64,000 nt of DNA from Roseibium porphyridii (lineage in GTDB: Bacteria; Pseudomonadota; Alphaproteobacteria; Rhizobiales; Stappiaceae): assembly GCF_026191725.2 (NCBI RefSeq), contig NZ_CP120863.1:3080001-3144000 (forward strand), given 5' to 3'. The first letter of the stretch is position 1, and each line of letters starts with the position of its first letter. A model generated the notes under the pieces. The model did not search any database, had not been told where the DNA came from, and saw only the letters and a program-made list of their open reading frames with translations. The translations under genes and the position numbers were made by a program. Shown here piece after piece: positions 38,424-48,690 of this stretch.

Positions 38424-39293
38424 TCAGTCCGCGGAAATTAGCAGCAATTCACATGTTACGAGGGTCGGGCATTTACCGGGTTGCAAGGCACCTTGATGGA
38501 GATTTCCGTTGAGGTCGACGGCGCGTATCTGAACCTGTTGGCCGTCATGGAGTTGGCGCCCACTTCCTGAGCGCAACAGGATTTCAGAGATGAGGCCTTT
38601 CATGGGTGGCGACGATCTGAATTCTGCACCTGCGAGACTGCCCAGACCAACAACCTTGAAGGTGTTGGCCTCAATCTTCGATGCGAGGCCGCAAATACTG
38701 TCGTGAAGATCCTCAAAAGGTGCCAAGGTCGTGATCAGAGCGTTGGTTGGTGGGGCGTGCGTGTCGGTGCTCTGAGATGGCTTTACCCGGAACAGCGTAA
38801 ACTCTGTTTCAGGATCGTATTCGGCCTCGAACCCAGCTCCAATTAAGCCAAAGCCGGTCAGGTCCGAATTTCCCGCAAGCGATACGCTTTGCGGGAGCAG
38901 GTGTCCGAGATGAGCGTTTCCATTTTCCTGCCAATAGGCGTGAATGTGCGCAAACCATTGGCCGTCCCTGCGACCAAGAATAGCAACGGCTTCGACAAGT
39001 GTTGCCCCTTCTGAAACTCGGGTGTCGCTATACCAGGCGGCGTGCCGATCATCGAACGCGCAATCAGGCATGACGTAGTCAAATGCGTTTAGCGCCAAGC
39101 CGCTGAGGTCAAGCACGGCGGATTGATAGCCTGACGCGTCAATCCATTGGCCAAGCTCCCGCAGCAGACTTCCGCCATTGGTCAGGGTGAGTGCAACCGG
39201 TTCGGCATGGCATGGGAGCCATGGTCTGCGTTGAGAAGCTTTTGGTCCAGGGTGCTTGATATCATCAAGTGTCCGGGGCGCGTCGCGTCTCAT
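38424..39293 (-). CDS. Protein with tandem PCC (DUF296)-like domains
   Basis: 289 residues, function unknown. The first half matches the PCC/DUF296 fold: ALTLTNGGSLLRELGQWIDASG, then VEAVAILGRRDGQWFAHIHAYW, where HIHAYW and the following HLGHLL resemble its metal-binding histidines. The second half repeats the start (ALITTLAPFEDLHDSICGLA) but has lost the histidines. Its ATG overlaps the stop of the acyl-CoA ligase gene by four bases (ATGA), so the two are translationally coupled. The assignment is from pattern, not alignment. Confidence 0.65.
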   Translation of the reverse strand: MRRDAPRTLDDIKHPGPKASQRRPWLPCHAEPVALTLTNGGSLLRELGQWIDASGYQSAVLDLSGLALNAFDYVMPDCAFDDRHAAWYSDTRVSEGATLVEAVAILGRRDGQWFAHIHAYWQENGNAHLGHLLPQSVSLAGNSDLTGFGLIGAGFEAEYDPETEFTLFRVKPSQSTDTHAPPTNALITTLAPFEDLHDSICGLASKIEANTFKVVGLGSLAGAEFRSSPPMKGLISEILLRSGSGRQLHDGQQVQIRAVDLNGNLHQGALQPGKCPTLVTCELLLISAD

Positions 39294-40870
39294 GTCAAAC
39301 CTTTTTCGCTCAAAAACTCGCGAACAAGTTTTTTTGTGATCTTGCCGTAGGCACTGGTCGGCATTGATTCAATGAACAAGTATCGATGAGGCATCTTGTA
39401 TCGGGCGACCTTTCCGGCAAGAAAGGCGCTCAATTCTGCCGTGTCTGGTTCAGCTTTCGTTGATGCCACGCACACCGCCAGTCCGACTTCTCCCCATTGA
39501 GGATCAGGTACGCCAAGAATTGCAACCTCAGACAAGGAAGGGTGCGTCAACAGCACTTCTTCAACTTCCTTCGGGTACACGTTTGACCCGCCTGAAATAT
39601 ACATGTCCGATGCGCGGCCGGTCAGATAGAGATACCGGTCTTTGTCCATATGGCCGATATCCCCGGTCCGAAACCACCCATGCCGAAACGAGCTGTGGTT
39701 GGCGGCATCGTCTTCTAGATAACCAGCGCAGACTGCTGCCCCGATGACGCAGACTTCGCCAGTTTCTCCGGGTGGCAACATGGCGCCAGTATCATCCTGT
39801 ATCGAAACTTCAATTCCGGTCCGCTCGGTTCCACAGGTGCCAATTCGCGCCCCAGGTCCATCTTCTTGTACGTGATCCTGTGGGCGCAAGACGGTTATGT
39901 TGCCTGTTACTTCACCCAGGCCGTAGTACTGGACCAGAACGGAGCCAAGCTTCTCGAGTGCCAGCTTTTGATCTTCTCGGTACATCGGAGCACCGGCATA
40001 TATCACGTGGCGAAGGCTCGAGTGATTGTATCGATCGACGGCAGGGTCTTCGACCAGTCGCTTCACAATAGTGGGAACCGTGAACATGTTGCTGACCTTG
40101 TGCCTTTCGATCAGTTCGAAAGCGACAGCGGGGTTAAACCCCGTTCTTGGCATCAGGACATGTGTCGCCCCGGCAGAAAGCTGTGCAATTTGCTGGAGAC
40201 CTGCGCCATGCGAGAGTGGCGCTATCACGAGTGATGCATCTTCTTCGCTTGTTCCCGGCATGAGGTCCGCCATGTAGTTGACAGCTACGAAGCCGATCTG
40301 GCCATGAGACAGGACCACTGCTTTCGGCCGGCCGGTGGATCCGGATGTGAAGAACAGCCAGCAGGGATCATCGTAGTCGACGGGCGCATTCGGAGTTTGA
40401 CTGCCCAGATGGTCAGCTAGCAAGGTTTCATAGGAAACGCCAAAAGCGCTTTCGCCGATGCTGACAATGCCGCGTAACTCCGGATTGGCAGCCTTGACGG
40501 TTTGTGCTTGTTCTTCAAACTCTGCATCACAGAGCATCAGCTTGGCTTTGGACTTTTCGCACGTGTAGGCCGTCTCTGCAGGGGCTTGTCGAAAGTTGCA
40601 GGGTACCCAGATCGCTCCGAGGCGAAAGGCTGCGAGCATGATTTCGGTCATCTGATTGGAGTTTTGTGCCTGAACGAGAAGGCTGTCTCCCTTGGTGATG
40701 CCGAATCTGCTGCTTAGTGCCGCCGCGAGCGCTGAAACACGTTTGTCGAGTTCCTGCCAGGTCCAGGTTTTGTCTTCCCAGATGATTGCAGCGCGATTGG
40801 GCCACCGAGCCGCGTTTTTGCTCAAGAAGTGCGCCAGATTGGCGACGCGGTTCGAGCAACGCTCTATCAT
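39290..40870 (-). CDS. AMP-forming acyl-CoA synthetase
   Basis: 526 residues of the ANL superfamily; activates a carboxylic acid as acyl-AMP, then acyl-CoA. P-loop-like motif LFFTSGSTGRPKAVVLSH (about residue 170), YYGLGEVTGN, WFRTGDIGHMD, the hinge YLTGRASDMYISGGSNVYP, and the C-terminal catalytic Lys in YGKITKKLV. The chain length or aromatic preference cannot be told. Paired with the PCC-domain gene and divergent from the hydrolase-fumarase pair. Confidence 0.88.
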   Translation of the reverse strand: MIERCSNRVANLAHFLSKNAARWPNRAAIIWEDKTWTWQELDKRVSALAAALSSRFGITKGDSLLVQAQNSNQMTEIMLAAFRLGAIWVPCNFRQAPAETAYTCEKSKAKLMLCDAEFEEQAQTVKAANPELRGIVSIGESAFGVSYETLLADHLGSQTPNAPVDYDDPCWLFFTSGSTGRPKAVVLSHGQIGFVAVNYMADLMPGTSEEDASLVIAPLSHGAGLQQIAQLSAGATHVLMPRTGFNPAVAFELIERHKVSNMFTVPTIVKRLVEDPAVDRYNHSSLRHVIYAGAPMYREDQKLALEKLGSVLVQYYGLGEVTGNITVLRPQDHVQEDGPGARIGTCGTERTGIEVSIQDDTGAMLPPGETGEVCVIGAAVCAGYLEDDAANHSSFRHGWFRTGDIGHMDKDRYLYLTGRASDMYISGGSNVYPKEVEEVLLTHPSLSEVAILGVPDPQWGEVGLAVCVASTKAEPDTAELSAFLAGKVARYKMPHRYLFIESMPTSAYGKITKKLVREFLSEKGLT

Positions 40871-41020
40871 TGGCTAAGTTCCCTTTATCCTACCCGCAGC
40901 GTTCCGAAACCTAGGCTGAGCGTCATGAGTTTGACAAGCAAGCAATGAAACGTTCCCCACACGCAAAAATCCATGCGAGGATGCGAGCTGTGTTTCGCAA
41001 AAAGATACCTTGAGCAAGAA

Positions 41021-41830
41021 ATGAACGAACAAGAGACCTTCGACTGGGACGATGCGTATGCCAATGCTGCGCATATTCAAGATGCAGCCACCTATCCGCC
41101 GCGCTGGGCAAAGGACGCCAACCAATTTCGGGATTCCTGGCCCATTCAAGATATCGATGTGCCTTATGGTGACAGTGAACGCCAGAGGCTTGATGTTTTC
41201 AGTCCTGATGGCCCCTCGCGCGGTTTAGTGGTTTTGGTTCATGGTGGCTATTGGCTGCGTTTCGACAAATCCAGCTGGTCGCATCTTGCTGAAGGTTGCC
41301 TGAACCAGAACTGGGCCGTTTGTCTGCCGTCATACGACCTGGCACCTTTGGTGAAGATCGAAGAGATCACCTTGCAGATAGGTGATGCCATCAAGACTGC
41401 TGGCGGCCGCTTGGATGGGCCCATACGTCTTGTCGGTCATTCGGCCGGCGGTCATCTGGTGACACGGATGCTTTGTCCAGACACTCCGCTTTCTGCAGAT
41501 ACTCTTGGAAGAATTGAGAAAGTGGTCTCTATCAGCGGACTTCATGACCTTCGCCCGCTGAGGAAGACCGCGATGAATGAATCTTTCGATTTGTCGGAAG
41601 GTGAGGCAGAAAGAGAAAGCCCGGCTCTCGTAAGACCCTTGAGGGAATGTCCTGTCGTCGCGTGGGTTGGAGAAGACGAACGCCCTGAATTTGTACGTCA
41701 ATCGAACCTACTGGCTCAGGCCTGGCCAACAGCAACTTGCCATGTCGAACCGGGGCGGCACCATTTCGACGTGATTGAAGACCTGATTAATCCGGATAGC
41801 GGATTGGTATCAGCTCTTTTGAAGGACTGA
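41021..41830 (+). CDS. Alpha/beta hydrolase, arylformamidase (kynurenine formamidase)-like
   Basis: 269 residues. The oxyanion motif HGGYW ([17 protein letters not shown]) and nucleophile elbow GHSAGGHL are those of the arylformamidase/esterase group; the acid and His are plausibly [10 protein letters not shown] and GRHHFDV. The start ATG at 41021 is chosen over an upstream in-frame ATG at 40973, which adds Cys-rich atypical residues. No other tryptophan-degradation gene (kynU, tdo) is nearby, so the substrate may differ. fumC starts 22 bases after it. Confidence 0.78.
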   Translation: MNEQETFDWDDAYANAAHIQDAATYPPRWAKDANQFRDSWPIQDIDVPYGDSERQRLDVFSPDGPSRGLVVLVHGGYWLRFDKSSWSHLAEGCLNQNWAVCLPSYDLAPLVKIEEITLQIGDAIKTAGGRLDGPIRLVGHSAGGHLVTRMLCPDTPLSADTLGRIEKVVSISGLHDLRPLRKTAMNESFDLSEGEAERESPALVRPLRECPVVAWVGEDERPEFVRQSNLLAQAWPTATCHVEPGRHHFDVIEDLINPDSGLVSALLKD

Positions 41831-41852
41831 CTTGGGAAGCGGGGAATACCGA

Positions 41853-43238
41853 ATGCGCAGAGAAAGCGACAGTCTTGGGGAAATCGATGTCCCGGAAGAC
41901 AAATATTGGGGTGCACAGACACAGCGCTCCATAGAGTTTTTTTCGATTGGAACCGACCTCATGCCAATAGAGTTGGTGCACGCCTATGGGTACTTAAAAA
42001 AGGCGGCTGCGCTGACCAACATGGATCTCGGACTTCTGCGCGAAGATCTGGCAGACCTCATCGTCCAAGCGGCGGACGAAGTGACAGAAGGAAAGCTGGA
42101 TGTCCACTTTCCCTTGCATGTCTGGATGACCGGCAGTGGCACCCAGACAAACATGAACGTGAATGAAGTCATTTCCAATCGCGCCATTGCCATTGCAGGT
42201 GGAGTTCTGGGGACAAAAGACCCGGTTCACCCCAACGATCACGTCAACATGTCCCAGTCATCAAATGACTCCTTTCCGGCTGCGATGCACATTGCGGCCG
42301 CTTTACAAGTGAAACAACGATTGCTGCCGGGCGTGAAACACCTCTACGACAGCCTCAAGGCCAAGTCAGTGGCTTGGGATGAAATTATTAAGATTGGGCG
42401 TACGCACATGCAGGATGCAACGCCCTTGACGCTTGGTCAGGAGTTTTCAGGTTACGCAGAATTGTTGAAGCAGGATACAGAGCGCATAGAATTTGCACTC
42501 AAGGACGTCTATGGGCTTGCGCTGGGCGGAACTGCTGTCGGTACGGGGATCAATACCCATCCAGACTTCGCTGTCGTGTCAGCTTCCAAGATTGCCGAAT
42601 TGACAGGACTCCCTTTCTACACCGCGCCGAACAAGTTTGCGGTTCAAGGCAGTCACGATGCATTGGTTATGCTGAGCGGTGCTCTTCGCACGCTGGCAGT
42701 GTCGCTGTTCAAAATTGCAAATGACATTCGACTGCTTTCTTGCGGTCCGCGCTGCGGTTTATACGAGTTGATCATTCCGGCCAATGAACCGGGCTCATCC
42801 ATAATGCCTGGGAAGGTCAATCCGACACAGTGTGAGGCCCTGGCCATGATTTCGGCCCAAGTCATGGCAAATGACGTCGCCACCGGGATTGGTGGTGCAA
42901 GTGGCTATTTGGAAATGAATGTCTATAAGCCGCTGATGATCAGCGCCATATTGCAATCAATTCGGATCATGGGGGATGGTTGTTCCAACTTCTCAAGTTT
43001 CCTTGTTGAAGGCCTGGAGCCAAATGAAAAGCGTATTCGTGAATACCTTGATCAGTCCTTGATGCTGGTGACAGCGTTGAGCCCTGTCATCGGCTATGAC
43101 AAGGCAAGCCACGCGGCTCACCATGCTTTTGAAAATGACATCACTTTGAAGGAAGCCTGTTTGGCGCTGGGCTTTGTGCTTGAGGAGGAATTCGACAGTG
43201 TTGTCGACCCGGCGAAGATGCTCGGCCCTTCGTTATAG
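41853..43238 (+). CDS. fumC: Class II fumarate hydratase
   Basis: Iron-independent fumarase converting fumarate and malate; 461 residues, usual length. Signatures: [52 protein letters not shown] and the superfamily loop [13 protein letters not shown] (catalytic Ser). The [10 protein letters not shown] segment has Ser/Ala in place of the common Thr/Thr. GGGGA lies eight bases before ATG 41853. Its pairing with a hydrolase and a GntR regulator, rather than with TCA genes, suggests a catabolic or stress role. Confidence 0.9.
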   Translation: MRRESDSLGEIDVPEDKYWGAQTQRSIEFFSIGTDLMPIELVHAYGYLKKAAALTNMDLGLLREDLADLIVQAADEVTEGKLDVHFPLHVWMTGSGTQTNMNVNEVISNRAIAIAGGVLGTKDPVHPNDHVNMSQSSNDSFPAAMHIAAALQVKQRLLPGVKHLYDSLKAKSVAWDEIIKIGRTHMQDATPLTLGQEFSGYAELLKQDTERIEFALKDVYGLALGGTAVGTGINTHPDFAVVSASKIAELTGLPFYTAPNKFAVQGSHDALVMLSGALRTLAVSLFKIANDIRLLSCGPRCGLYELIIPANEPGSSIMPGKVNPTQCEALAMISAQVMANDVATGIGGASGYLEMNVYKPLMISAILQSIRIMGDGCSNFSSFLVEGLEPNEKRIREYLDQSLMLVTALSPVIGYDKASHAAHHAFENDITLKEACLALGFVLEEEFDSVVDPAKMLGPSL

Positions 43239-43287
43239 GCGGTTTTTAGCAGATTTTCGCAATGAGTTTTAGCGGAAGGACAAGAGC

Positions 43288-43316
43288 TGACGGTCTGGCC
43301 CTGTTGCCAGACGTCA
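43288..43316. terminator. Possible convergent terminator
   Basis: Stem tgac-g-gtctggc with gccagac-gtca around loop cctgtt lies between fumC and the GntR gene and overlaps the GntR stop codon. No clear T-tract is present. Confidence 0.4.
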
Positions 43317-44060
43317 CGCGGAGATAAATCTCTCGGCAGTCAATTTGTTCTGCATGAGCATGTCACGCATGCGTGCCCGCGAAAGCTCTGTCTGGCCAGA
43401 CTTGATTGCTTCCGCAACTCCAACGTGGTCATGCACGGAAACATGTTCTTTGCGTTCAACCTTGCGACCTGCCGAATAGGAAAAAATCAAGACGGCATAG
43501 ATCAGATTTTGCAGCTGAGCGAGCATCATGTTGCCGCTGGCCTGCAGGATGGTCGCGTGAAAGGCGTAGTCTGCACCGATGACGTTTGTTTCATCGTTCA
43601 TTTGCGTCAGGCTTTGCGCAGCTGCCAGTATCCTTGCCCGTTGTTCTGGACTGGCATGCTCAGCTGCCAGGGCTGCCGCTTCAGGTTCGAAAATGAGTCG
43701 CAGTTCTGTTGCTTCTGCAAAGATGCGCGCGGTCAACGGGCTTTCTGGGTCGTGCCATCGGATTACATCGGGATCCAACAGGTTCCAGTCCTCGAATGGA
43801 CAAACCCTTGACCCGTAGCGACGTGCCGTTCGAACCAAGCCTTTGCCACACAGAACCTTGATGGCTTCTCTCACGACGGTCCTCGAAACGCCAAGAGAAT
43901 CGACCAGCTCATCTTCCTTGGGCAGGACAGCACCGGTTTTATAGTAACCGCGCGCAATCCGCTTTCCCAGATGTTCCACCGTGTCCTTCACCGCACCAGT
44001 CGGCAGGGAAGCCAGAGCCTTGTCAGGTAAGGCGAAAGAATGATGGGTTGCTTTGTTCAT
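43314..44060 (-). CDS. GntR-family regulator (FadR subfamily)
   Basis: 248 residues. Winged HTH about 30-95 (LPKEDELVDSLGVSRTVVREAIKVLCGKGLVRT) and an FCD ligand-binding domain (about 105-240) with candidate metal-ligand residues in DYAFHATILQASGN and VHDHVGVAEAI. FCD regulators usually sense small carboxylates such as sugar acids or dicarboxylates. It is convergent to fumC and next to the ligase/hydrolase cluster, which are the likely targets. Confidence 0.88.
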   Translation of the reverse strand: MNKATHHSFALPDKALASLPTGAVKDTVEHLGKRIARGYYKTGAVLPKEDELVDSLGVSRTVVREAIKVLCGKGLVRTARRYGSRVCPFEDWNLLDPDVIRWHDPESPLTARIFAEATELRLIFEPEAAALAAEHASPEQRARILAAAQSLTQMNDETNVIGADYAFHATILQASGNMMLAQLQNLIYAVLIFSYSAGRKVERKEHVSVHDHVGVAEAIKSGQTELSRARMRDMLMQNKLTAERFISA

Positions 44061-44888
44061 TTTATCAACTCAGGTGGTCGCGGCGCCGGAACCGGAAGTA
44101 GAACATGCTTGGCAACCGACGTCTTCAAATTCTGTTTTACAGGGGAATTGCGAGAAAAACTAGAAATATCAAGGAGTGATATGGCTTCAAAAAATAAAAT
44201 TCACCGATAACTTACGTATTGCTGTGTTGTTTGCGGTGCGGCATTGTAAAATAACCTGATTGTAGGACAGATTTTTCATTGATAATCGACAATTTTGGTC
44301 CATTTCGTCGATAATTGCATGTTGATTTGTGGTGGGTTGCAGCAAAAGCCGACTAAAGAAAAATGATTTTGGCTGCTCAATATCCAACAAGTTTTTCGGA
44401 ACTGAAGGCACTCAAATTCATTGCCTCTCGAAGTGCGGCAATCACGTCAACTTAAACTCGGCGGATCAGCAGAAATCGCGATGTGAAGCTTTAAGAAAGT
44501 CAAAAGCCGAGAAGTTCACTTGAGGTATCCAAAAGAATTCTTGCAAATACTAATATTGATTCGAATTCATCGTACTGAAGGTTGGACTGTTTTTATTTAC
44601 AATTGATTTTTATAGAATATTTAGGAAAATTGCCCAGGGTGAAATTTTGGTGCTTGTGTCTGTTTTCGATCGTTTCAGTGGCGTTTTCGGCCTGGCCGGA
44701 CGGGATGCGATCGGGATCAAACATCATGTGACGGGAAAACGGGCTGGGTTTCTCACTCCTTTTGAAGAGGATAATCGACGTTAGGTGTTGGCTGACCTTT
44801 GTCGATTGAGCAGACACCAGTTCCGATAGTCGAGGTGGGCATTTTGAGTTTGAGCAGCAGTTCGACGTTGCCATACACTCCCAAGGAG
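44061..44888. other. Long AT-rich intergenic region
   Basis: About 740-830 bases (depending on the kinase start) between the divergent GntR and histidine kinase genes, AT-rich especially 44161-44640. I see short ORFs but none with a convincing ribosome site or protein-like composition. A loose inverted repeat ATCGAC...GTCGAT (44285-44313) is the only notable motif. Regulatory sequences or a small RNA could lie here. Confidence 0.4.
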
Positions 44889-46445
44889 ATGGGCCGTGCA
44901 AGTCTGTCTCGCACTTTCATTTTTTATACGCTTGGATTGTTTGCTCTTCTGGGGGTGCTGTTCATCGGCATCTTGACAAAGATTACCTGGGATTCGTCGC
45001 ACGCACGCGCGATCCGCGTCACGGAAGCCTTTTTTCAAGCAACGAAACGTCCCTTTGAGCGCGCAATCTGGACGGTCAATGCAGATGCGACCCTTCAGTT
45101 GATACGTGGCCTGGAGAGTCTTGAAGTCATCGAAAAAGTATGGGTTGAAACACCCGACACAGGAAATTTCGGTGAGCCGTTGACTGGCCAGCGCGCAGAA
45201 GAAGCTCTCAGCTACACCCTAAATTCACCCAGCACAATTCTGCACAAGGACGCAATCGGGCAGGTCTTTATCCTGATCGACCGAAACACTATTTCCTACG
45301 AAATTGCTTCGACTGTGGGTTTCATTGTTACAGCGATCGTTGTCTATATTTTGCTGCTGGCAATCGTGATCCGAACAGTCTTCAAACGGCTGATCGGTCA
45401 ACCCTTGTCAGACATCGTCAACTATCTGTCGACACCGCGATTGATCGAAGACCCGCCAAAGGCAGAACTTATGCCGGGCCGGGCAGACGAGATTGGAATT
45501 CTGTCCGCAAGCCTCCAGTCGATGGTTCAACGGCGACACATGGATTTGCAAAAAATTCAAGAATATCAAACCAATCTGGAAGACTTGGTGGCCCATCGCA
45601 CAGAGCAGCTGAAACTCGTTCAGGAAGAATTGATTCAGGCCGATAATCTGGCAGCACTTGGGGCGCTTGTCGCCGGGGTTTCGCATGAATTGAATACTCC
45701 GCTTGGCAACGCGCTTATGGCGGCCACGACAATCAAGGATTCAACCCGGCTCCTGACCACCGAACTTGACCAACAGAGCCTGAGCAAAGAGGCTCTTGAA
45801 AAAGAAATTGGTCGAATTTCCGATACGGCGGACATCATTGATAAGACGCTCGGGCGAGCGCGCGACCTGGTCGGCAACTTTCGACAGGTCGCCGTTGACA
45901 GGCAAAGTGAAAAGAAACGCGCCTTCAGTTTTGATCACATCATTCGCGAAACGCTTGCCACGCTTCAGCCGACTTTGAAGAAGACGCCGTTTGAGGTCCA
46001 ACTTGACCTGAATGCAGATGGCGTGATCGACAGTTACCCTGGTGCCGTCAGCCAGTTGGTTTCCAATCTGGTCGAAAACGCCCTGAAGCATGGATACGAG
46101 GATCGTACAGACGGGGTTGTCAGACTGTCTTCGCGTTTGGAAACCGTCCCGCTCATTTCCGGTGGTGAACCAAGCCAGATGAAGATTGTTTTCAAATGCA
46201 AAGACGATGGTGTCGGGATACCTGAAAAGAACCTGAAAAAGGTTTTCGAGCCATTCTTTACGACCAAGTTCGGCAAAGGTGGATCCGGGTTGGGAATGGC
46301 CATTTGCTATCAACTGGTGACGGAAGCCCTTAACGGGACGATCTCGGTCGTATCCAAGGTGGGGTCGGGAACCGAGTTTACGATCGAATTCCCGGTCGTC
46401 GCTCCTGCCGATACCAAGCAACCTGCCAGAAGCAAGGTGCAGTGA
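44889..46445 (+). CDS. Membrane sensor histidine kinase with HAMP
   Basis: About 518 residues: TM1 7-32, periplasmic sensor to about 137, TM2 138-165, HAMP, coiled coil (NLEDLVAHRTEQLKLVQEEL), DHp with GVSHELNTPLGNALMAAT (phospho-His) and an ATPase domain with N box NLVENALKHG, G1 DDGVGIP, F box FEPFFTTK and G2 GSGLGMAI. The HELNTPL form is typical of kinases of the hybrid-like HWE-unrelated class. The start is ambiguous: ATG 44889 is adjacent to AAGGAG, and the frame is open to TTG 44799. The response regulator starts one base after the stop. Confidence 0.88.
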   Translation: MGRASLSRTFIFYTLGLFALLGVLFIGILTKITWDSSHARAIRVTEAFFQATKRPFERAIWTVNADATLQLIRGLESLEVIEKVWVETPDTGNFGEPLTGQRAEEALSYTLNSPSTILHKDAIGQVFILIDRNTISYEIASTVGFIVTAIVVYILLLAIVIRTVFKRLIGQPLSDIVNYLSTPRLIEDPPKAELMPGRADEIGILSASLQSMVQRRHMDLQKIQEYQTNLEDLVAHRTEQLKLVQEELIQADNLAALGALVAGVSHELNTPLGNALMAATTIKDSTRLLTTELDQQSLSKEALEKEIGRISDTADIIDKTLGRARDLVGNFRQVAVDRQSEKKRAFSFDHIIRETLATLQPTLKKTPFEVQLDLNADGVIDSYPGAVSQLVSNLVENALKHGYEDRTDGVVRLSSRLETVPLISGGEPSQMKIVFKCKDDGVGIPEKNLKKVFEPFFTTKFGKGGSGLGMAICYQLVTEALNGTISVVSKVGSGTEFTIEFPVVAPADTKQPARSKVQ

Positions 46446-46446
46446 G

Positions 46447-48690
46447 ATGGTGATGGATTTTCTTGCTCCTTCGAAACCTGAAGCCATCAAGAGTACCAAG
46501 GCTCCCTGGAAGATTCTCATCGTTGACGATGATCCCGATGTACACGAGGTGACGAAGATTGCCGTCGCAGGGTGCGTCTTCGAGCGGCGCTCATTTGAGT
46601 TGCTGCATGCTCTTTCGGCACAGGAGGCACAGGAAATACTCAAAACCAGCGATGATATCGCTGTTGCGCTTGTTGACGTCGTTATGGAAAGCGACACTGC
46701 CGGGCTTGGATTGGTCAGCTGGATTCGGTCTGAACTTGGAAATCACTTCACGCGTCTGATCCTTCGGACGGGCCAGCCCGGTTACGCGCCGCAAACCGAT
46801 GTGATCATGAAATTCGACATCGATGGCTATGCAGAAAAGGCAGAGTTGTCTCGGACAAAATTGCTTACAGCAATCATCACGGCCTTGCGTGGCTACAAGC
46901 TGGTTATGTCGCTTGAAACCAATAGGCGCAAACTCAAGCAGCTAAACGGTCATTTTGCTGAAATTGTTCAGAAAAACGCGCTGAGTGAATTTGCAACAGC
47001 TGTCTTGCAACAGTTGACCGACCTTCTGGACCATCCGGTCGATTTGCTGCTCTGCGGTCAAGATACTTTGCCGGACCAAAAAAACGCTGACAGATCCAAC
47101 ATACGGGTTCTCGCTGCGACAGGTGGACTTCAGGAAAAAACGGATCTTCCAATAGAAGTCCTCGGGGAAGATGCCGTCCGTGGAGCAGTCAATTCATGTA
47201 TCGAGACACGAGAACCCGTCTCAGGGCCGAATGGTCTTGCGATGCCCCTCATCACGCGCAACGGTATGACCGGTGCGCTCTACCTTGCCATGAGCGATGT
47301 TGAGCTTGAAGAGAGTGTCGGGACAGAGCTTATGCAGCTCTTTGTCTCCAACGTCGCACTCGGTTACGAGAAAACCGGGTTGCTCGAGCACATCCGGAAT
47401 TTGGCTTTTGTCGACCGCGTCACCGGACTTTCAACGTTTTCCGGGTTCATTGAGACCTTTCAACGACATGCCTCCAATCAAATACCGCTTCTCGTGGTTC
47501 ATTGTGACATCCAGCGTTTTCGGGTGGTTGTGGATGGCATCGGCGATGAAAGGGCAGGTGGGGTTTTGAAACGGACCGGCCATCGGCTGTCACAGATTTT
47601 CCCCGATGCCCTGACGATCGCGCGCAAAGAGAAGGACGAGTTCCTTGTCCTTCTTAAAGGTGGTGAGGCCAATGACATCCAGAGCATTGTGACGCGGGTG
47701 GAGGATGCGTTTCAGGAACCCATCACTCTGGATGACAACCAGATCAATCTGCGCATGCGTCTTGGGTTTGCCTCAAGCGAAGACAGTGCTCACGGTGCCG
47801 AAGAATTGGTGCGTTTTGCCTCGATTGCACTCAACGATGTCCGCCAGAAAGGCATGACCAATCATTCCGTTTTTCATCCGTTGATGCAGGAAGCTGCCTT
47901 TGAGCGTTTGCGACTGGCATCCATGCTGACAGGCAGTGCCAATCAGACAGAATTCCATCTTCATTATCAGCCAATCATGCGCGCCGGGGATGACAGCATC
48001 GCGTCATTCGAAGCGTTGATGCGCTTCAAGACACCGGCAGGCAATTTCCTGAACACCGCTCGGATGATTGAAGCAGCTGAGGCCAGTGGTTCGATCACTG
48101 AAATCGGTGCCTGGATGTTCAAGTCGGCATTTTCCGAATTCCGGAAACTGTCCGTGGCCGGAGATGATGTTCGCCTGAACGTCAATTTGTCGCCCAAGCA
48201 GGTTCAAACAAACCGAATTTACAAGGACATTGAGGACGCTGCCTCGGCTGCGGATTTGCAGTTGCATCGATTGGTCTTCGAAGTTACCGAAGGCCTCTTT
48301 TTAAGCAACGACCAGGTTACCCTGTCACTTTTGACGTGGCTGCGGAACAAGGGAGCCAAGGTCGTTATTGATGATTTCGGAACAGGATATTCCTCGTTCA
48401 GCTATTTGCGCAAACTGCCAGTCGACGGCATCAAGATAGACCGGAGTTTTATCTCCAATATGGATCAGGATGCTGACGCTCTGGCAGTGGTGAAGTCAAT
48501 CATTGCTGTCGCGAAGGCAATGAACTTGGAAGTGACCGCAGAAGGCGTCGAAACGACCGGGCAGCGCAAAATCATGCAGGAACTCGACTGTGACTACCTG
48601 CAAGGCTTTCTCTATTCAAAGCCTCAAAGCAGTGATGATTTATTGAAGTTCATTCGGCAATCTTCTGTCTCTGGCGGCACATTTCAATAG
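46447..48690 (+). CDS. Response regulator: REC-DUF3369-degenerate GGDEF-EAL
   Basis: 747 residues. REC domain about 20-150 with phospho-acceptor in VALVDVVMES; DUF3369 (GAF-like) about 155-310; a GGDEF-like domain about 320-480 whose motif reads KEKDEF, so cyclase activity is unlikely; an EAL domain about 490-740 with SFEALMRF, NVNLSPKQ, FEVTEG, VIDDFGTGYSS, GIKIDRSFI and AEGVET, all expected catalytic residues for c-di-GMP hydrolysis. It lies one base after its kinase. Predicted role: signal-controlled lowering of c-di-GMP. Confidence 0.92.
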   Translation: MVMDFLAPSKPEAIKSTKAPWKILIVDDDPDVHEVTKIAVAGCVFERRSFELLHALSAQEAQEILKTSDDIAVALVDVVMESDTAGLGLVSWIRSELGNHFTRLILRTGQPGYAPQTDVIMKFDIDGYAEKAELSRTKLLTAIITALRGYKLVMSLETNRRKLKQLNGHFAEIVQKNALSEFATAVLQQLTDLLDHPVDLLLCGQDTLPDQKNADRSNIRVLAATGGLQEKTDLPIEVLGEDAVRGAVNSCIETREPVSGPNGLAMPLITRNGMTGALYLAMSDVELEESVGTELMQLFVSNVALGYEKTGLLEHIRNLAFVDRVTGLSTFSGFIETFQRHASNQIPLLVVHCDIQRFRVVVDGIGDERAGGVLKRTGHRLSQIFPDALTIARKEKDEFLVLLKGGEANDIQSIVTRVEDAFQEPITLDDNQINLRMRLGFASSEDSAHGAEELVRFASIALNDVRQKGMTNHSVFHPLMQEAAFERLRLASMLTGSANQTEFHLHYQPIMRAGDDSIASFEALMRFKTPAGNFLNTARMIEAAEASGSITEIGAWMFKSAFSEFRKLSVAGDDVRLNVNLSPKQVQTNRIYKDIEDAASAADLQLHRLVFEVTEGLFLSNDQVTLSLLTWLRNKGAKVVIDDFGTGYSSFSYLRKLPVDGIKIDRSFISNMDQDADALAVVKSIIAVAKAMNLEVTAEGVETTGQRKIMQELDCDYLQGFLYSKPQSSDDLLKFIRQSSVSGGTFQ

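Noticed and set aside
44280..44293. TTGATaatcGACAA, resembling an FNR/Anr site
   Set aside because: The second half-site matches at only three of five positions in an AT-rich stretch; not supportable.
45741..46697. 318-codon open frame antisense to the histidine kinase and its regulator
   Set aside because: Crosses the junction of two intact genes; product is not protein-like.
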